From Sulfitobacter sp. HGT1 (lineage in GTDB: Bacteria; Pseudomonadota; Alphaproteobacteria; Rhodobacterales; Rhodobacteraceae): a stretch of 64,000 bases of DNA. Positions 18,139 through 27,234 of this stretch are shown piece by piece. Location: positions 266,301 to 330,300 of the forward strand of contig NZ_BLWI01000002.1 in assembly GCF_013282155.1 (NCBI RefSeq). The letters run 5' to 3'. Under the pieces are notes generated by a model. The model saw only the letters and a program-made list of their open reading frames with translations. It made no database searches and was not told the DNA's origin. Position 1 is the stretch's first letter, and each line of letters begins with the position of its first letter. A program made the translations under genes and the position numbers.

Positions 18139-19743
18139 ATGAATGATCAACTGAAATACATGACCGGCCAAGTGGCCAAAGGCACGATGACCCGCCGCGA
18201 ATTCGTGGGCCGCGCTGCTGCTTTGGGTGTGACGGCTGCTGTCGCGAACTCGATGCTGGCGGGCAATGCCCAAGCCGCCGCGCACGAGGCTCCGGTCCGG
18301 GGTGGCTCGCTCAAGATCGGCTCGTCGGGTGGTGAATCCACCAACACGCTTGACCCGGCACTGACCGCATCCGAAGTACCTTTGGACAACCTGCGCCACC
18401 TGTACGAAACCCTCGTCGAAGTCGACCCGAGCGGCTCTGTAGAACCCCGCATGGCCGAAAGCTATGAAGCCTCCGCCGATGCGAAAACATGGGCGTTCAA
18501 GATCCGTAAGGGCATCCAGTTCCACAACGGCAAGGACATGACCCCCGAGGACGTGCTGAAAACCATGCAGCGCCATTCGAACGAAGACAGCCAGTCGGGT
18601 GCTTTGGGCATCATGCGCGGCATTTCCGGCATGAAGGTCGATGGCGACAACTTTATCGTCGAACTCGAAGTAGGCAACGCTGACCTTCCCTATCTGATGG
18701 CCGACTATCACCTGATGATCCAGCCCGATGGCGGCATGGACAACCCCGGTGCCGGTATCGGTACAGGCCCTTACACGCTCGAAGTTGACGAACCCGGTGT
18801 GCGCCACGGCTTTAGACGCAACGAAAACTACTGGGATGCCGACAACCGCGGCTTTACCGACTATAACGAAGTGCTGGTGCTGAACGACGCGACTGCGCGT
18901 ACTGCGGCGTTGCAATCCGGTCAGGTCAACATGATCAACCGCGTTGACCCAAAGGTTGCGGCCCTGCTGGACCGTGCGCCGAACCTGAGCGTTAAATCCG
19001 TGTCCGGTCGCGGTCACTACGTGTTCATCGCCCATATCGACACGGCACCGTTTGACAACAACGACCTGCGTATGGCGCTGAAATACGCGATCAACCGTGA
19101 AGAAATGGTCGACAAGATCCTGCGCGGCTATGGTTCCATCGGGAACGACATGCCGATCAACGCATCCTATCCGTTGTTTGACGCATCCATTCCACAGCGC
19201 GAACATTCCATCGAAAAGGCGAAAGAATTCTACGCCAAGTCCGGTCACGATGGCAGCCCGATCATCCTGCGCGTTGCCGATGGTGCCTTCCCCGGTGCCG
19301 TGGATGCCGCGTCGCTGTTCCTCGAATCCGCCAAAGCAGCCGGTATCCCGCTGGAAATCAAGCGCGAGCCTAACGATGGTTACTGGTCCGAAGTGTGGAA
19401 CAAGCAGCCGTTCTGTGCATCCTACTGGGGTGGCCGTCCGGTTCAGGACCAGATGTATTCGACAGCGTACCTGTCGACCGCAGACTGGAACGACACCCGT
19501 TGGAAGCGCCCTGAATTCGACGCGATGCTGCTTGAGGCACGTGCCGAACTGGACGAAGCCAAGCGCAAGGCGATCTATTCCCAAATGGGCAGCATGTTGC
19601 GTGACGAAGGCGGCCTGATCCTGCCAATGTTCAACGACTTTGTTGACGGTGTTGCCAATAATGTTGGCGGCTGGATCGAAGACCCGAACGCGGAGCTGAT
19701 GAACAACAAAGCGCCGATCAAATGCTGGGTCAAAGACGCTTAA
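18139..19743 (+). CDS. family 5 ABC transporter substrate-binding protein (dipeptide/oligopeptide type)
   Basis: 534 residues. The N-terminus carries a twin-arginine-like signal, MTRREFVGRAAALG, with a hydrophobic stretch and AQA cleavage site near residue 45, so it is a Tat-exported periplasmic protein. The mature part follows the SBP family 5 plan with NTLDPALTA near the start, YETLVEVDPSG, and an FKIRKGIQFHNGKDMTPEDV segment. It delivers the ligand to the membrane permeases encoded next. The ATG at 18139 has AGGGAG eight bases upstream; the ATG at 18133 is too close to it. Ligand could be a peptide or a related amphipathic molecule. Confidence 0.92.
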   Translation: MNDQLKYMTGQVAKGTMTRREFVGRAAALGVTAAVANSMLAGNAQAAAHEAPVRGGSLKIGSSGGESTNTLDPALTASEVPLDNLRHLYETLVEVDPSGSVEPRMAESYEASADAKTWAFKIRKGIQFHNGKDMTPEDVLKTMQRHSNEDSQSGALGIMRGISGMKVDGDNFIVELEVGNADLPYLMADYHLMIQPDGGMDNPGAGIGTGPYTLEVDEPGVRHGFRRNENYWDADNRGFTDYNEVLVLNDATARTAALQSGQVNMINRVDPKVAALLDRAPNLSVKSVSGRGHYVFIAHIDTAPFDNNDLRMALKYAINREEMVDKILRGYGSIGNDMPINASYPLFDASIPQREHSIEKAKEFYAKSGHDGSPIILRVADGAFPGAVDAASLFLESAKAAGIPLEIKREPNDGYWSEVWNKQPFCASYWGGRPVQDQMYSTAYLSTADWNDTRWKRPEFDAMLLEARAELDEAKRKAIYSQMGSMLRDEGGLILPMFNDFVDGVANNVGGWIEDPNAELMNNKAPIKCWVKDA

Positions 19744-19755
19744 GGGTACCATTAG

Positions 19756-20712
19756 ATGCACCCGATATTGAAACTGATCGCCCAACGCTTAGCGTTGGGC
19801 CTTCTGCTCCTCCTTGCCGCGTCGGTCCTGATTTTCGCAGGCACCTCGATTTTGCCCGGTGACGTGGCACAATCCATATTAGGCCAATCTGCCACCCCCG
19901 AAGCATTGGCGAACCTGCGCCGCGAACTTGGGCTGAACGACCCCGCCGTCACCCGCTATTTCTCATGGCTGGGCGGTGTGTTGCAGGGCGATCTGGGCAC
20001 GGCCCTGACCAATGGCCGCGACATCGCGGAAAGCCTTGGCGGACGTTTGAAAAACACCCTTTTCCTTGCCTTCTGGGCGGCCGCTATTTCGGTCCCGCTG
20101 GCAATCTTCCTTGGGCTACTGGCGGTGCGCTACAAAGACCGCTGGCCCGACAAGCTGATCTCGGCGGTGACGCTGACGACCATTTCGATCCCCGAATTCA
20201 TGATTGGCTATGTGCTGATCTATTGGGTGGCGATCAAATGGCGGATGTTTCCGTCAGTGGCGATCATCAACGACAGCATGACCCTTGGGGCCAAGCTGAA
20301 CGCGATTGCGATCCCTGTGATGGTGCTGACGCTGGTGGTGTTGGCGCATATGATGCGCATGACCCGCGCCGCGATCCTGAACGTGATGCAATCGGCCTAT
20401 ATCGAGACGGCTGAACTCAAAGGTCTGGGGATGCTCAAGATCATCCGCAAGCACGCTTTCCCGAATGCCATCGCCCCCATCGTCAACGTGGTCATGCTGA
20501 ACCTGGCCTATCTGGTGGTCGGCGTTGTCGTGGTCGAAGTTGTGTTCGCCTATCCCGGCATGGGTCAGTACCTTGTGGACCACGTCAGCAAACGTGACGT
20601 GCCGGTTGTGCAGGCTTGCGGCCTGATCTTTGCTGCCGTCTATATCGGTCTGAACCTGATTGCCGACATCGTGTCGATCCTTGCCAATCCAAGGTTGAGG
20701 CATCCAAAATGA
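19756..20712 (+). CDS. DppB/OppB-type ABC permease
   Basis: 318 residues with six predicted membrane helices. An N-terminal helix (about 12-30) precedes ILPGDVAQSILG, typical of DppB permeases, and the EAA-type cytoplasmic loop is visible near residue 215-235 (YIETAELKGLGMLKIIRKHAFPNA region). It is one half of the inner-membrane channel for the importer that uses the upstream family 5 binding protein. It starts 12 bases after that gene. Confidence 0.93.
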   Translation: MHPILKLIAQRLALGLLLLLAASVLIFAGTSILPGDVAQSILGQSATPEALANLRRELGLNDPAVTRYFSWLGGVLQGDLGTALTNGRDIAESLGGRLKNTLFLAFWAAAISVPLAIFLGLLAVRYKDRWPDKLISAVTLTTISIPEFMIGYVLIYWVAIKWRMFPSVAIINDSMTLGAKLNAIAIPVMVLTLVVLAHMMRMTRAAILNVMQSAYIETAELKGLGMLKIIRKHAFPNAIAPIVNVVMLNLAYLVVGVVVVEVVFAYPGMGQYLVDHVSKRDVPVVQACGLIFAAVYIGLNLIADIVSILANPRLRHPK

Positions 20713-20849
20713 GTTCAGTGCATTTTTCCCCGAAAAAATACGCTGTGCGCGACCAATCGTTCTTGCGAGGCAAAAGCGCAGCGAAACACCCAGTCTCCGC
20801 AACGTCACTGAACTTTAGAACCCTGTCATCGAAAGGGTTTCGCCCATGA
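20709..20849 (+). CDS. possible 46-residue coupled small protein between the two permeases
   Basis: An ATG at 20709 overlaps the stop of the first permease as ATGA, and this small frame ends at 20849 with a TGA that overlaps the ATG of the second permease (20846), again as ATGA. The peptide is basic (several Lys/Arg) with no membrane helix and no family I know. Either it is a real small protein or it is a translational relay that carries ribosomes across the 133-base gap between permease genes. Confidence 0.4.
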   Translation: MSSVHFSPKKYAVRDQSFLRGKSAAKHPVSATSLNFRTLSSKGFRP

Positions 20850-21661
20850 AGAACATCCCCATATCCGCAATGATCGGCCTGTTCTTTACCGGCATCTATT
20901 TCCTGATGGCAGTCTTTGCCCCGTGGATCGCCCCCTATGGCATGGCCGAAGTCGTCGGCGATGTGTGGGAGCCTTCCTCAAGTGAGTTCCTCCTGGGCAC
21001 CGACAGCATCGGCCGCGACCTGCTGAGCCGGATGATCTATGGCGGGCAAACCACGATCTTTATCGCCACCGCGGCCACCATCCTCAGCTTCACACTGGGA
21101 TCTGTCATGGGTTTCTTTGCTGCGGTTTCAGGCGGCTGGGTGGATCAGACGCTGTCGCGCTTTGTTGATCTGATCATGTCGATCCCGTCGCTGATCTTTG
21201 CGCTGGTCGTCTTGTCGGTCATGCCCACCACAGTGCCGATCCTGATCTTGCTGATGGGCCTGCTCGACAGCACCCGCGTGTTCCGTCTGGCGCGCGCCGT
21301 GGCCGTGGACATCACCGTGATGGATTATGTCGAAGCCGCCCGCCTGCGTGGCGAGAAAATCGGCTGGATCATCTTCCGCGAGACCCTGCCCAATGCTTTG
21401 TCCCCGCTGGTCGCTGAAATGGGCCTGCGCTTTATCTTTGCGGTTCTGTTCGTCTCGACCTTGTCGTTCCTTGGTCTGGGCGTTCAACCGCCGCAGGCTG
21501 ATTGGGGCGGCATCGTGAAAGAGAACAAGGAAGGCATCAACTATGGCATCCAAGCGGCGCTGTATCCCGCCTATGCGATTGCGACGCTGTGCATCTCGAT
21601 CAACCTTGTTGCGGATTGGATTTTGAACCGAACCACATCGCTGAAAGGGGGCCGGGGATGA
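20846..21661 (+). CDS. DppC/OppC-type ABC permease
   Basis: 271 residues. The first helix (about 6-26) is followed by APYGMAEVVGD and LGTDSIGRDLLSRMIYGG, the hallmark of DppC permeases, and the cytoplasmic coupling loop YVEAARLRGEKIGWIIFRE lies near 160-178. It pairs with the DppB-type permease. Its N-terminus is a little shorter than in many DppC proteins, which carry a cytoplasmic extension before the first helix. Its stop overlaps the ATG of the ATPase gene (ATGA). Confidence 0.93.
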   Translation: MKNIPISAMIGLFFTGIYFLMAVFAPWIAPYGMAEVVGDVWEPSSSEFLLGTDSIGRDLLSRMIYGGQTTIFIATAATILSFTLGSVMGFFAAVSGGWVDQTLSRFVDLIMSIPSLIFALVVLSVMPTTVPILILLMGLLDSTRVFRLARAVAVDITVMDYVEAARLRGEKIGWIIFRETLPNALSPLVAEMGLRFIFAVLFVSTLSFLGLGVQPPQADWGGIVKENKEGINYGIQAALYPAYAIATLCISINLVADWILNRTTSLKGGRG

Positions 21662-23295
21662 CCGAACCGCTGCTGAAAGTCCGCGGCCTGAAAATCGGCG
21701 CGACGGCCTATCCTCCCGGGGAAAAACCCGTTGCGATCAAAATCGTGCATGGTGTGGATTTCGACCTTGAGGCCGGCAAGGTGCTGGGCCTGATCGGTGA
21801 ATCCGGTGCCGGAAAATCCACCATCGGTCTGGCGGCAATGGCCTATGGCCGTGGCGGTGTTGAAATCACCGGCGGCGAAGTCTGGGTCAACGGGCGTAAT
21901 ATCCTCAAGGAAAACCTGCGCAACCTGCGGCGTCTGCGCGGGGCCGAAGTGACCTATGTCTCGCAATCGGCAGCGGCCTCGTTCAACCCCGCCAAAAAGA
22001 TCATGGAACAGGTGACCGAAGCGGCCATCTTCCAGAATAAATTCACCAAGTCCGAGGCCGAGGCCCGCGCGATCGAGCTGTTTGCCAAGCTGGGCCTGCC
22101 CGACCCTGAAACCATCGGCAACCGTTATCCGCATCAGGTGTCCGGCGGGCAGTTGCAACGCTGCATGACGGCGCTGGCGCTATGCCCCGAACCCGATCTG
22201 GTGGTGTTCGACGAACCGACGACAGCGCTGGATGTCACCACGCAAATCGACGTGCTGGCCGCGATCAAGGAAGCGATTGTCGCAACCGGAGTGGCCGCCC
22301 TTTATATCACCCACGATCTGGCCGTTGTGGCACAGGTCAGCGATCACATCATGGTGCTGCAACAGGGGGATATGGTCGAATACGGCACGGTCGATCAAAT
22401 CATCAACCACCCGCAAGAAGACTACACCAAGGCGCTGGTTTCTGTCCGGTCGATCGACCATCAGGAAAAGACCCCGACTGACACGCCTGTGCTGCGGGTG
22501 GAGAATGTGACGGCGCGTTATCAGGGCACCAATTTCGACGTTCTCAAGAATATCAACGTCGATATCCACCCCGGCCAGACCTTGGCCGTTGTCGGTGAAT
22601 CAGGCTCCGGCAAATCGACACTGGCCCGCGTGATCACCGGCTTGCTGCCGCCCAGCGACGGGCAGATCACCTTTGACGGACGGGTATTGAACCCCGAACT
22701 GGCGACCCGCCCCATCGAAGACCTGCGTGAAATGCAGATGATCTATCAGATGGCCGACACCGCCATGAACCCGCGCCAGACCGTGGGCACCATCATCGGT
22801 CGGCCGCTGGAATTCTATTTCGGCCTGAAAGGCAAAGCCAAGCAAAAGCGCATTCAGGAATTGCTGGACGAGATCGAATTGGGCGACGGTTTTCAGGACC
22901 GCTATCCTGCGGAACTGTCGGGCGGTCAAAAGCAACGGGTGTGCATTGCGCGCGCGCTTGCGGCCAAACCCAAGCTGATCATCTGCGACGAGGTCACATC
23001 GGCCCTTGATCCGCTGGTCGCGGATGGCATTCTCAAGCTGTTGCTGAACCTGCAAAAGATCGAAGACGTCGCCTATCTGTTCATCACCCACGATCTGGCG
23101 ACGGTGCGTGCCATCGCTGACAGCATCGCGGTGATGTATCAGGGCAAGGTTGTGCGCTACGGGCCGAAAAGTCAGGTGCTCGCACCGCCCTTTGATGATT
23201 ACACCGACCTGCTGCTCAGCTCGGTTCCGGAGATGAAAATCGGCTGGCTGGAAGAAACCATCGAAAGCCGCCGTATGGAAAGCGCCGGGAATTAG
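21658..23295 (+). CDS. fused DppD-DppF-type ABC ATPase
   Basis: 545 residues containing two complete nucleotide-binding domains. The first has Walker A GESGAGKST near residue 43, signature VSGGQLQR near 160 and Walker B LVVFDEP near 182. The second has Walker A GESGSGKST near 315, signature LSGGQKQR near 420 and Walker B LIICDEV near 440. One polypeptide therefore replaces the usual DppD plus DppF pair. The frame is open upstream inside the permease gene, but the ATG at 21658 with 4-base overlap is the natural start. Confidence 0.93.
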   Translation: MTEPLLKVRGLKIGATAYPPGEKPVAIKIVHGVDFDLEAGKVLGLIGESGAGKSTIGLAAMAYGRGGVEITGGEVWVNGRNILKENLRNLRRLRGAEVTYVSQSAAASFNPAKKIMEQVTEAAIFQNKFTKSEAEARAIELFAKLGLPDPETIGNRYPHQVSGGQLQRCMTALALCPEPDLVVFDEPTTALDVTTQIDVLAAIKEAIVATGVAALYITHDLAVVAQVSDHIMVLQQGDMVEYGTVDQIINHPQEDYTKALVSVRSIDHQEKTPTDTPVLRVENVTARYQGTNFDVLKNINVDIHPGQTLAVVGESGSGKSTLARVITGLLPPSDGQITFDGRVLNPELATRPIEDLREMQMIYQMADTAMNPRQTVGTIIGRPLEFYFGLKGKAKQKRIQELLDEIELGDGFQDRYPAELSGGQKQRVCIARALAAKPKLIICDEVTSALDPLVADGILKLLLNLQKIEDVAYLFITHDLATVRAIADSIAVMYQGKVVRYGPKSQVLAPPFDDYTDLLLSSVPEMKIGWLEETIESRRMESAGN

Positions 23296-23300
23296 GGACG

Positions 23301-23322
23301 CCGGATTTTTTAAAAAATCCGG
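23301..23322. other. 22-bp perfect palindrome (tandem pair, first)
   Basis: Two 11-base arms, CCGGATTTTTT and AAAAAATCCGG, meet with no loop. It begins 5 bases after the ABC ATPase stop. As RNA the A/T core could open to give a short stem with a T-rich side, so it may be a weak bidirectional terminator or a protein-binding site. It stands directly before a second palindrome. Confidence 0.75.
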
Positions 23323-23324
23323 AC

Positions 23325-23344
23325 CGGAAAATTCGAATTTTCCG
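23325..23344. other. 20-bp perfect palindrome (tandem pair, second)
   Basis: Arms CGGAAAATTC and GAATTTTCCG, no loop, two bases after the first palindrome. It ends 28 bases before the start of the phosphatase-superfamily gene. A paired arrangement of two perfect AT-core palindromes between genes of one direction is unusual; roles could be termination, RNA end protection or repressor binding. Confidence 0.75.
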
Positions 23345-23372
23345 ACCAACCTCGCAAATGTAGGACCAGACC

Positions 23373-24209
23373 ATGGACAAGAAACTGCTGCTGATCATCC
23401 TTGACGGCGTCCCTTACCGCAACTTCCGCCGTCTGTTCGGCAACCTCGAAGGTTGGGTCGATAGTGGCGATGCCCGTGTCTGGAAACAGCGCGCCGTGCT
23501 GCCGTCGATCTCGGCCTCGTGCTATGCGTCGATCCACACGGGCGTGGCCCCGGCCGAGCATGGCTGCACCGGCAATGGCAATGTATTCCGCCTGAAGCAC
23601 AAGGATGTGTTTTCGCAAACCCGTACCGCTGGTGGTGTCACGGGGGCTGTCGCGCATTCCTTCTGGTCCGAGTTCTTCAACCGCCATCCTTTCGATTTTG
23701 TCCGCGACATCGAATATGATGAACCCGACAGCGACACGATCAACCACGGGCGTTTCCACACCATGACCGGCTATGGGCTGATCAACCAGATGACGCCGTC
23801 TGACGTCGATCTGTTCGGCACGCTGACCAATCTGGCACAGCGGTTCGACCTGAACTACGGCATGTTGCATACCTGCACGCTCGACAGCATGGGCCACCGG
23901 TTTTTCCACGATTGTCAGGAAATGGATCACGCCTGCGCGGTGATGGACGAGATGCTGGCCCCCTTTATCCCCCGGTGGCGTGCGATGGGCTACGAGGTCA
24001 TCGTGACGGCCGATCACGGGCAGGATGAACGCGGCCACCATGGCGGGCGCAGCGCCTTGCAGCAGGAAACCGCGCTGTATTACTTTGGCGATGCGACAGG
24101 CCCGTCAGCGGATACGGTGATCGACCAGTTGCAGCTTGCACCGACCATTCTGGGCCGGCTCGGGGCCCCTGTCGCCGACACCATGAAAGCGAAATCGTTT
24201 CTAAGCTAG
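23373..24209 (+). CDS. alkaline phosphatase superfamily hydrolase (nucleotide pyrophosphatase/phosphodiesterase type)
   Basis: 278 residues. The metal-binding plan is visible in order: LIILDGVPY (Asp near 11), a nucleophile region LPSISASCYASIHTG near 47-61, DSMGHRF near 172-178 (Asp and His), and TADHGQDERGHHGG near 210-223 (Asp-His and a further His). These fit a two-zinc phosphodiesterase or phosphatase. No signal peptide, so it acts in the cytoplasm on an imported phosphoester, or is exported by other means. Follows the ABC importer by 77 bases and ends by overlapping the convergent esterase gene by 4 bases (CTAG). Confidence 0.87.
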   Translation: MDKKLLLIILDGVPYRNFRRLFGNLEGWVDSGDARVWKQRAVLPSISASCYASIHTGVAPAEHGCTGNGNVFRLKHKDVFSQTRTAGGVTGAVAHSFWSEFFNRHPFDFVRDIEYDEPDSDTINHGRFHTMTGYGLINQMTPSDVDLFGTLTNLAQRFDLNYGMLHTCTLDSMGHRFFHDCQEMDHACAVMDEMLAPFIPRWRAMGYEVIVTADHGQDERGHHGGRSALQQETALYYFGDATGPSADTVIDQLQLAPTILGRLGAPVADTMKAKSFLS

Positions 24210-25147
24210 GGGCGCGTTGCAGGCCATTCCCCTGCCCCCAGTCGGCTGATCGCGTCCACGATCCGATCAAAGAATGCAGCCGCCTTGCGTGACATCACGC
24301 GGGCGCGCAGGCAGCCATGGACCAGCCCTGCCTCCTCGATCCAGATCGCCTGGCCGCCAGCGGCCAGAATGGCATCGCGGTAGGCTTCGCCGTCGCTGGA
24401 CAGCGGATCGCATTCGGCCGTGATCATGACGCTGGGCGGCAATCCGGTGAAATCCGTATCGTGCAGCGGTGCGTAGCGTGGATCATCCTTTGGCGGCTCC
24501 CCACCGGAGCGGACCTTTTGATAGAATTCCATATCCGCGACCGTCAGCTGGGGCGCATTGGCGTGGCGGATATAGCTGCCTTGCGTCCGGTCCCCGCCAA
24601 GCCCCGGATAGATCAGTACCTGCCCCCTGATGCGCCCGTCAACGCGGCCACGGGCATGATGGGCGACAGCGGCAGCTAGATTACCACCCGCGCTGTCACC
24701 GGCCAGCACAATGTCACCGGGGTAAGCGGCGGCGATGGCCTCGAACGCGCCATAGGCATCGTTGAAACAGCCGGGGAAAATCACTTCGGGGGCCAAACCG
24801 TAATCGACCGAGATCACGCGGTATCCGGACCGTGCACAGATTTCGGCGCAGACATCATCATGGCTGTCCAGTCCGCCCACAACGAACCCGCCGCCGTGGT
24901 AATAAACGACCGTGATGTCGGATGCCCCGACCTCGTAAAAGCGACATGGGACGCCAGCACAAGCTGCGTCCCATGTTTTTACCCCGTCAGGGTGGGTTTG
25001 GTGAAAAGCAGCGCACATCCTGTTATAGACCGCGCGCTGGTCTTCGATTGTCAGCCCGACCGCGTCTGGTGGATAGAATTCATCGGACCGGTTCATATAG
25101 GCCCAGATTTCATCGTCCAGCAGAACGCGATAGTCGGGTTGGCTCAT
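24206..25147 (-). CDS. HSL-family alpha/beta hydrolase (esterase)
   Basis: 313 residues. The hormone-sensitive-lipase motif YYHGGGFVVGG lies near 82-92 (oxyanion hole) and the nucleophile motif GDSAGGN near 149 gives the catalytic Ser; the Asp is likely in AECDPLSSDGE near 250 and the His in LVHGCL near 278. Cytoplasmic serine esterase for short-chain esters; substrate unknown. Overlaps the acyl-CoA synthetase gene by 4 bases (ATGA) and is expected to be co-transcribed with it, so it could release an acid that the synthetase then activates. Confidence 0.9.
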   Translation of the reverse strand: MSQPDYRVLLDDEIWAYMNRSDEFYPPDAVGLTIEDQRAVYNRMCAAFHQTHPDGVKTWDAACAGVPCRFYEVGASDITVVYYHGGGFVVGGLDSHDDVCAEICARSGYRVISVDYGLAPEVIFPGCFNDAYGAFEAIAAAYPGDIVLAGDSAGGNLAAAVAHHARGRVDGRIRGQVLIYPGLGGDRTQGSYIRHANAPQLTVADMEFYQKVRSGGEPPKDDPRYAPLHDTDFTGLPPSVMITAECDPLSSDGEAYRDAILAAGGQAIWIEEAGLVHGCLRARVMSRKAAAFFDRIVDAISRLGAGEWPATRP

Positions 25148-27021
25148 GCGGCTTCCCAGCCGAAGGTGAACACATCCAGAATTTTGCCGACATCGGCCTC
25201 GGATGCGCCATTCATGGTGATTTGTGCCACCAGACCGCGTTTTTTGTCATCGGTCACCGAAGCCACACGTGCGGCAGAACCGGCGCTTTCCAGCGTCTCG
25301 TTAAAGATGCGGGTGATCGCCATTTTACGCAGGTCAGGCTTGAAGATCTTGCCCACAGCCGTCTTGGGCAGTTCGGGCATGATCGTCATGTGCTTGGGCT
25401 GTGCCGCGCGTTCCTGAACCCTTTCCTTGCAGAAATCGAGCAGCTCCTGCTCGGTCACGGAGGCACCGCCGACCAGTTCGACAAAGGCGCAAGGCACTTC
25501 GCCTGCATGGGCATCGGGTTGGCCGATCGCACCGGCAAAGGCTACGGCCTCGTGGCCCAGCAATGCTTCTTCGATCTCGGCGGGGTCGATGTTGTGACCA
25601 CCGCGAATGATCAGGTCTTTGGCGCGGCCCGTGATCCACAGGTATTTATCTGCATCGATACGGCCCAGATCGCCTGTGCGCAGGTATTTGTCGAAATAAT
25701 ACAGGTCTTTGTTCTTGTCGGCTTCGGTATAGGTGTTGCCCGCATAGACACCGGGGTTCGAGATGCAAATCTCGCCGATCTCGTCCACGCCTGCTTCGAC
25801 CGGGCCATCATTGGTGCCTTTGATGATCTTTACATCCGTGTAGGGGAAGGTGATCCCGATGCTGCCGACCTTGCGCACGCCATCGGTCGGGTTCGACGAC
25901 ACCAGACAGGTTGCCTCGGTCAGACCGTAGCCTTCGATCAGGGTGATGCCGGTTGCCTTTTCAAAGCGGCGGAACAGTTCCAGCGGCAGCGGCGCGGACC
26001 CCGAAAACGCGGTTTTCACGGTGGAGATATCCGCATCAATCGGGCGCTGCATCTTGGCCGAAATGGCTGTGGGCACGGTGATGATAAAGGTGATCTTCCA
26101 GCGTTCAACCAGCTTCCAGAAGTTGTCAAACACGCCTTCGCCACGATAGCCCTGCGGCGTCGGGAACACGACATGTGCACCGGATGTTACCGCCGCCATC
26201 AAGATCACGTGGCAGGCGAAAACGTGGAACAGCGGCAGCGGACACATGATGTTGTCGTTTTCGGTGTACAGCAACGTGTGACCCAGCCAGCCGTTATAGA
26301 CCATGCCGGAATATTTATGCTGTGCGACCTTGGGCATGCCCGTGGTGCCACCGGTGTGGAAATAGAATGCCACGCGGTCTTCTTGCGGATCATCAAAGGT
26401 CAGCTCGACAGGTTGCTTGGAAAGCGCGGTGTTGAAGTTGTGATACTTCGCATGGTTGCTGACCGTCTGCTTGGGGCGGATCATCGGGACGATCCATGAC
26501 TTTGGCGCGGTCAGATAGCGGCACAGATCAACCTCAAGCACGTGCTTTACGTTCGGGGCCAGGGCGACAGCCGCAGCGGTTTTCTGCGCCACATCTGTTT
26601 TCGGGAAGGGCCGCAAGGTCACCACGACCTTGGCATTGGTTTCGCGCAGGATCGATCCGATCTGCTCGGCCTCAAGCAGCGGGTTGATGGGGTTCGCGAT
26701 CCCAGCAACAGACCCACCCAGCAACGTAATGACCGTTTCGTTACAGTTCGGCAGCACATAGGCCACGACATCCGTCGGACCAACGCCCAGCGAACGGAAC
26801 AGGTTTGCCGCCCGCCCGACCTGACCGCGCAGTTGCGACCATGTCAGCGTTTCCGCGTGGTCCTTGGGACCGGAAAACAACTGATAGCTGATGGCGTTAT
26901 GATTTGGAAATTTGCCAGCCGTATTGCTGAGCAAACTCCACATGGTTTTGGCGACGTCGCGGTCAGCCCACGGCATTTCTGCCTCGATTGCATTACGGTC
27001 TTCGACCCCGGCAAATGACAT
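25144..27021 (-). CDS. acyl-CoA synthetase (AMP-dependent, ANL superfamily)
   Basis: 625 residues. It activates a carboxylic acid with ATP and CoA in the cytoplasm. ANL motifs: YFHTGGTTGMPKVAQHKYSG near 215-235 (phosphate loop), YGLTEATC near 365, and RTGDLGRIDADKYLWITGR near 450-470 with the hinge, then KDLIIRGGHNIDPAEIEE. A longer than usual region with an inserted segment near 130-200 is present, as in FadK-like or long acyl-CoA synthetases of roseobacters. Start at 27021 with GGGAGG nine bases upstream; the frame is open to 27075 but without a ribosome site. First gene of the pair with the esterase. Confidence 0.92.
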   Translation of the reverse strand: MSFAGVEDRNAIEAEMPWADRDVAKTMWSLLSNTAGKFPNHNAISYQLFSGPKDHAETLTWSQLRGQVGRAANLFRSLGVGPTDVVAYVLPNCNETVITLLGGSVAGIANPINPLLEAEQIGSILRETNAKVVVTLRPFPKTDVAQKTAAAVALAPNVKHVLEVDLCRYLTAPKSWIVPMIRPKQTVSNHAKYHNFNTALSKQPVELTFDDPQEDRVAFYFHTGGTTGMPKVAQHKYSGMVYNGWLGHTLLYTENDNIMCPLPLFHVFACHVILMAAVTSGAHVVFPTPQGYRGEGVFDNFWKLVERWKITFIITVPTAISAKMQRPIDADISTVKTAFSGSAPLPLELFRRFEKATGITLIEGYGLTEATCLVSSNPTDGVRKVGSIGITFPYTDVKIIKGTNDGPVEAGVDEIGEICISNPGVYAGNTYTEADKNKDLYYFDKYLRTGDLGRIDADKYLWITGRAKDLIIRGGHNIDPAEIEEALLGHEAVAFAGAIGQPDAHAGEVPCAFVELVGGASVTEQELLDFCKERVQERAAQPKHMTIMPELPKTAVGKIFKPDLRKMAITRIFNETLESAGSAARVASVTDDKKRGLVAQITMNGASEADVGKILDVFTFGWEAA

Positions 27022-27154
27022 AGTAATCCTCCCTTTGGTGCGGTTTGCCCGCATCCAGTTATTCCCTGCCGCCAAGGATGATGGCTAAATTTGGATTTCG
27101 CAAGCGCCAGACGGTGTTGGAACGTTGCGTCAGCGGCGTTTCTGGCGCGCAAAA

Positions 27155-27192
27155 TGCAAAAAAGAGCGGCAGAAAATATCTGCCGCTCTTTT
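27155..27192 (-). terminator. Rho-independent terminator of the LysM gene
   Basis: Arms 27160-27173 (AAAAGAGCGGCAGA) and 27179-27192 (TCTGCCGCTCTTTT) are perfectly complementary over 14 bp with a 5-base loop. Read on the minus strand the stem ends in TCTTTTTTGCATTTT, giving a good T run. It lies 43 bases after the lysM-like gene stop and separates it from the acyl-CoA synthetase gene. Confidence 0.88.
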
Positions 27193-27234
27193 GATGTGTC
27201 CGATTTGGCATTCCCGGTCGGGAAGGCTGCCGGA

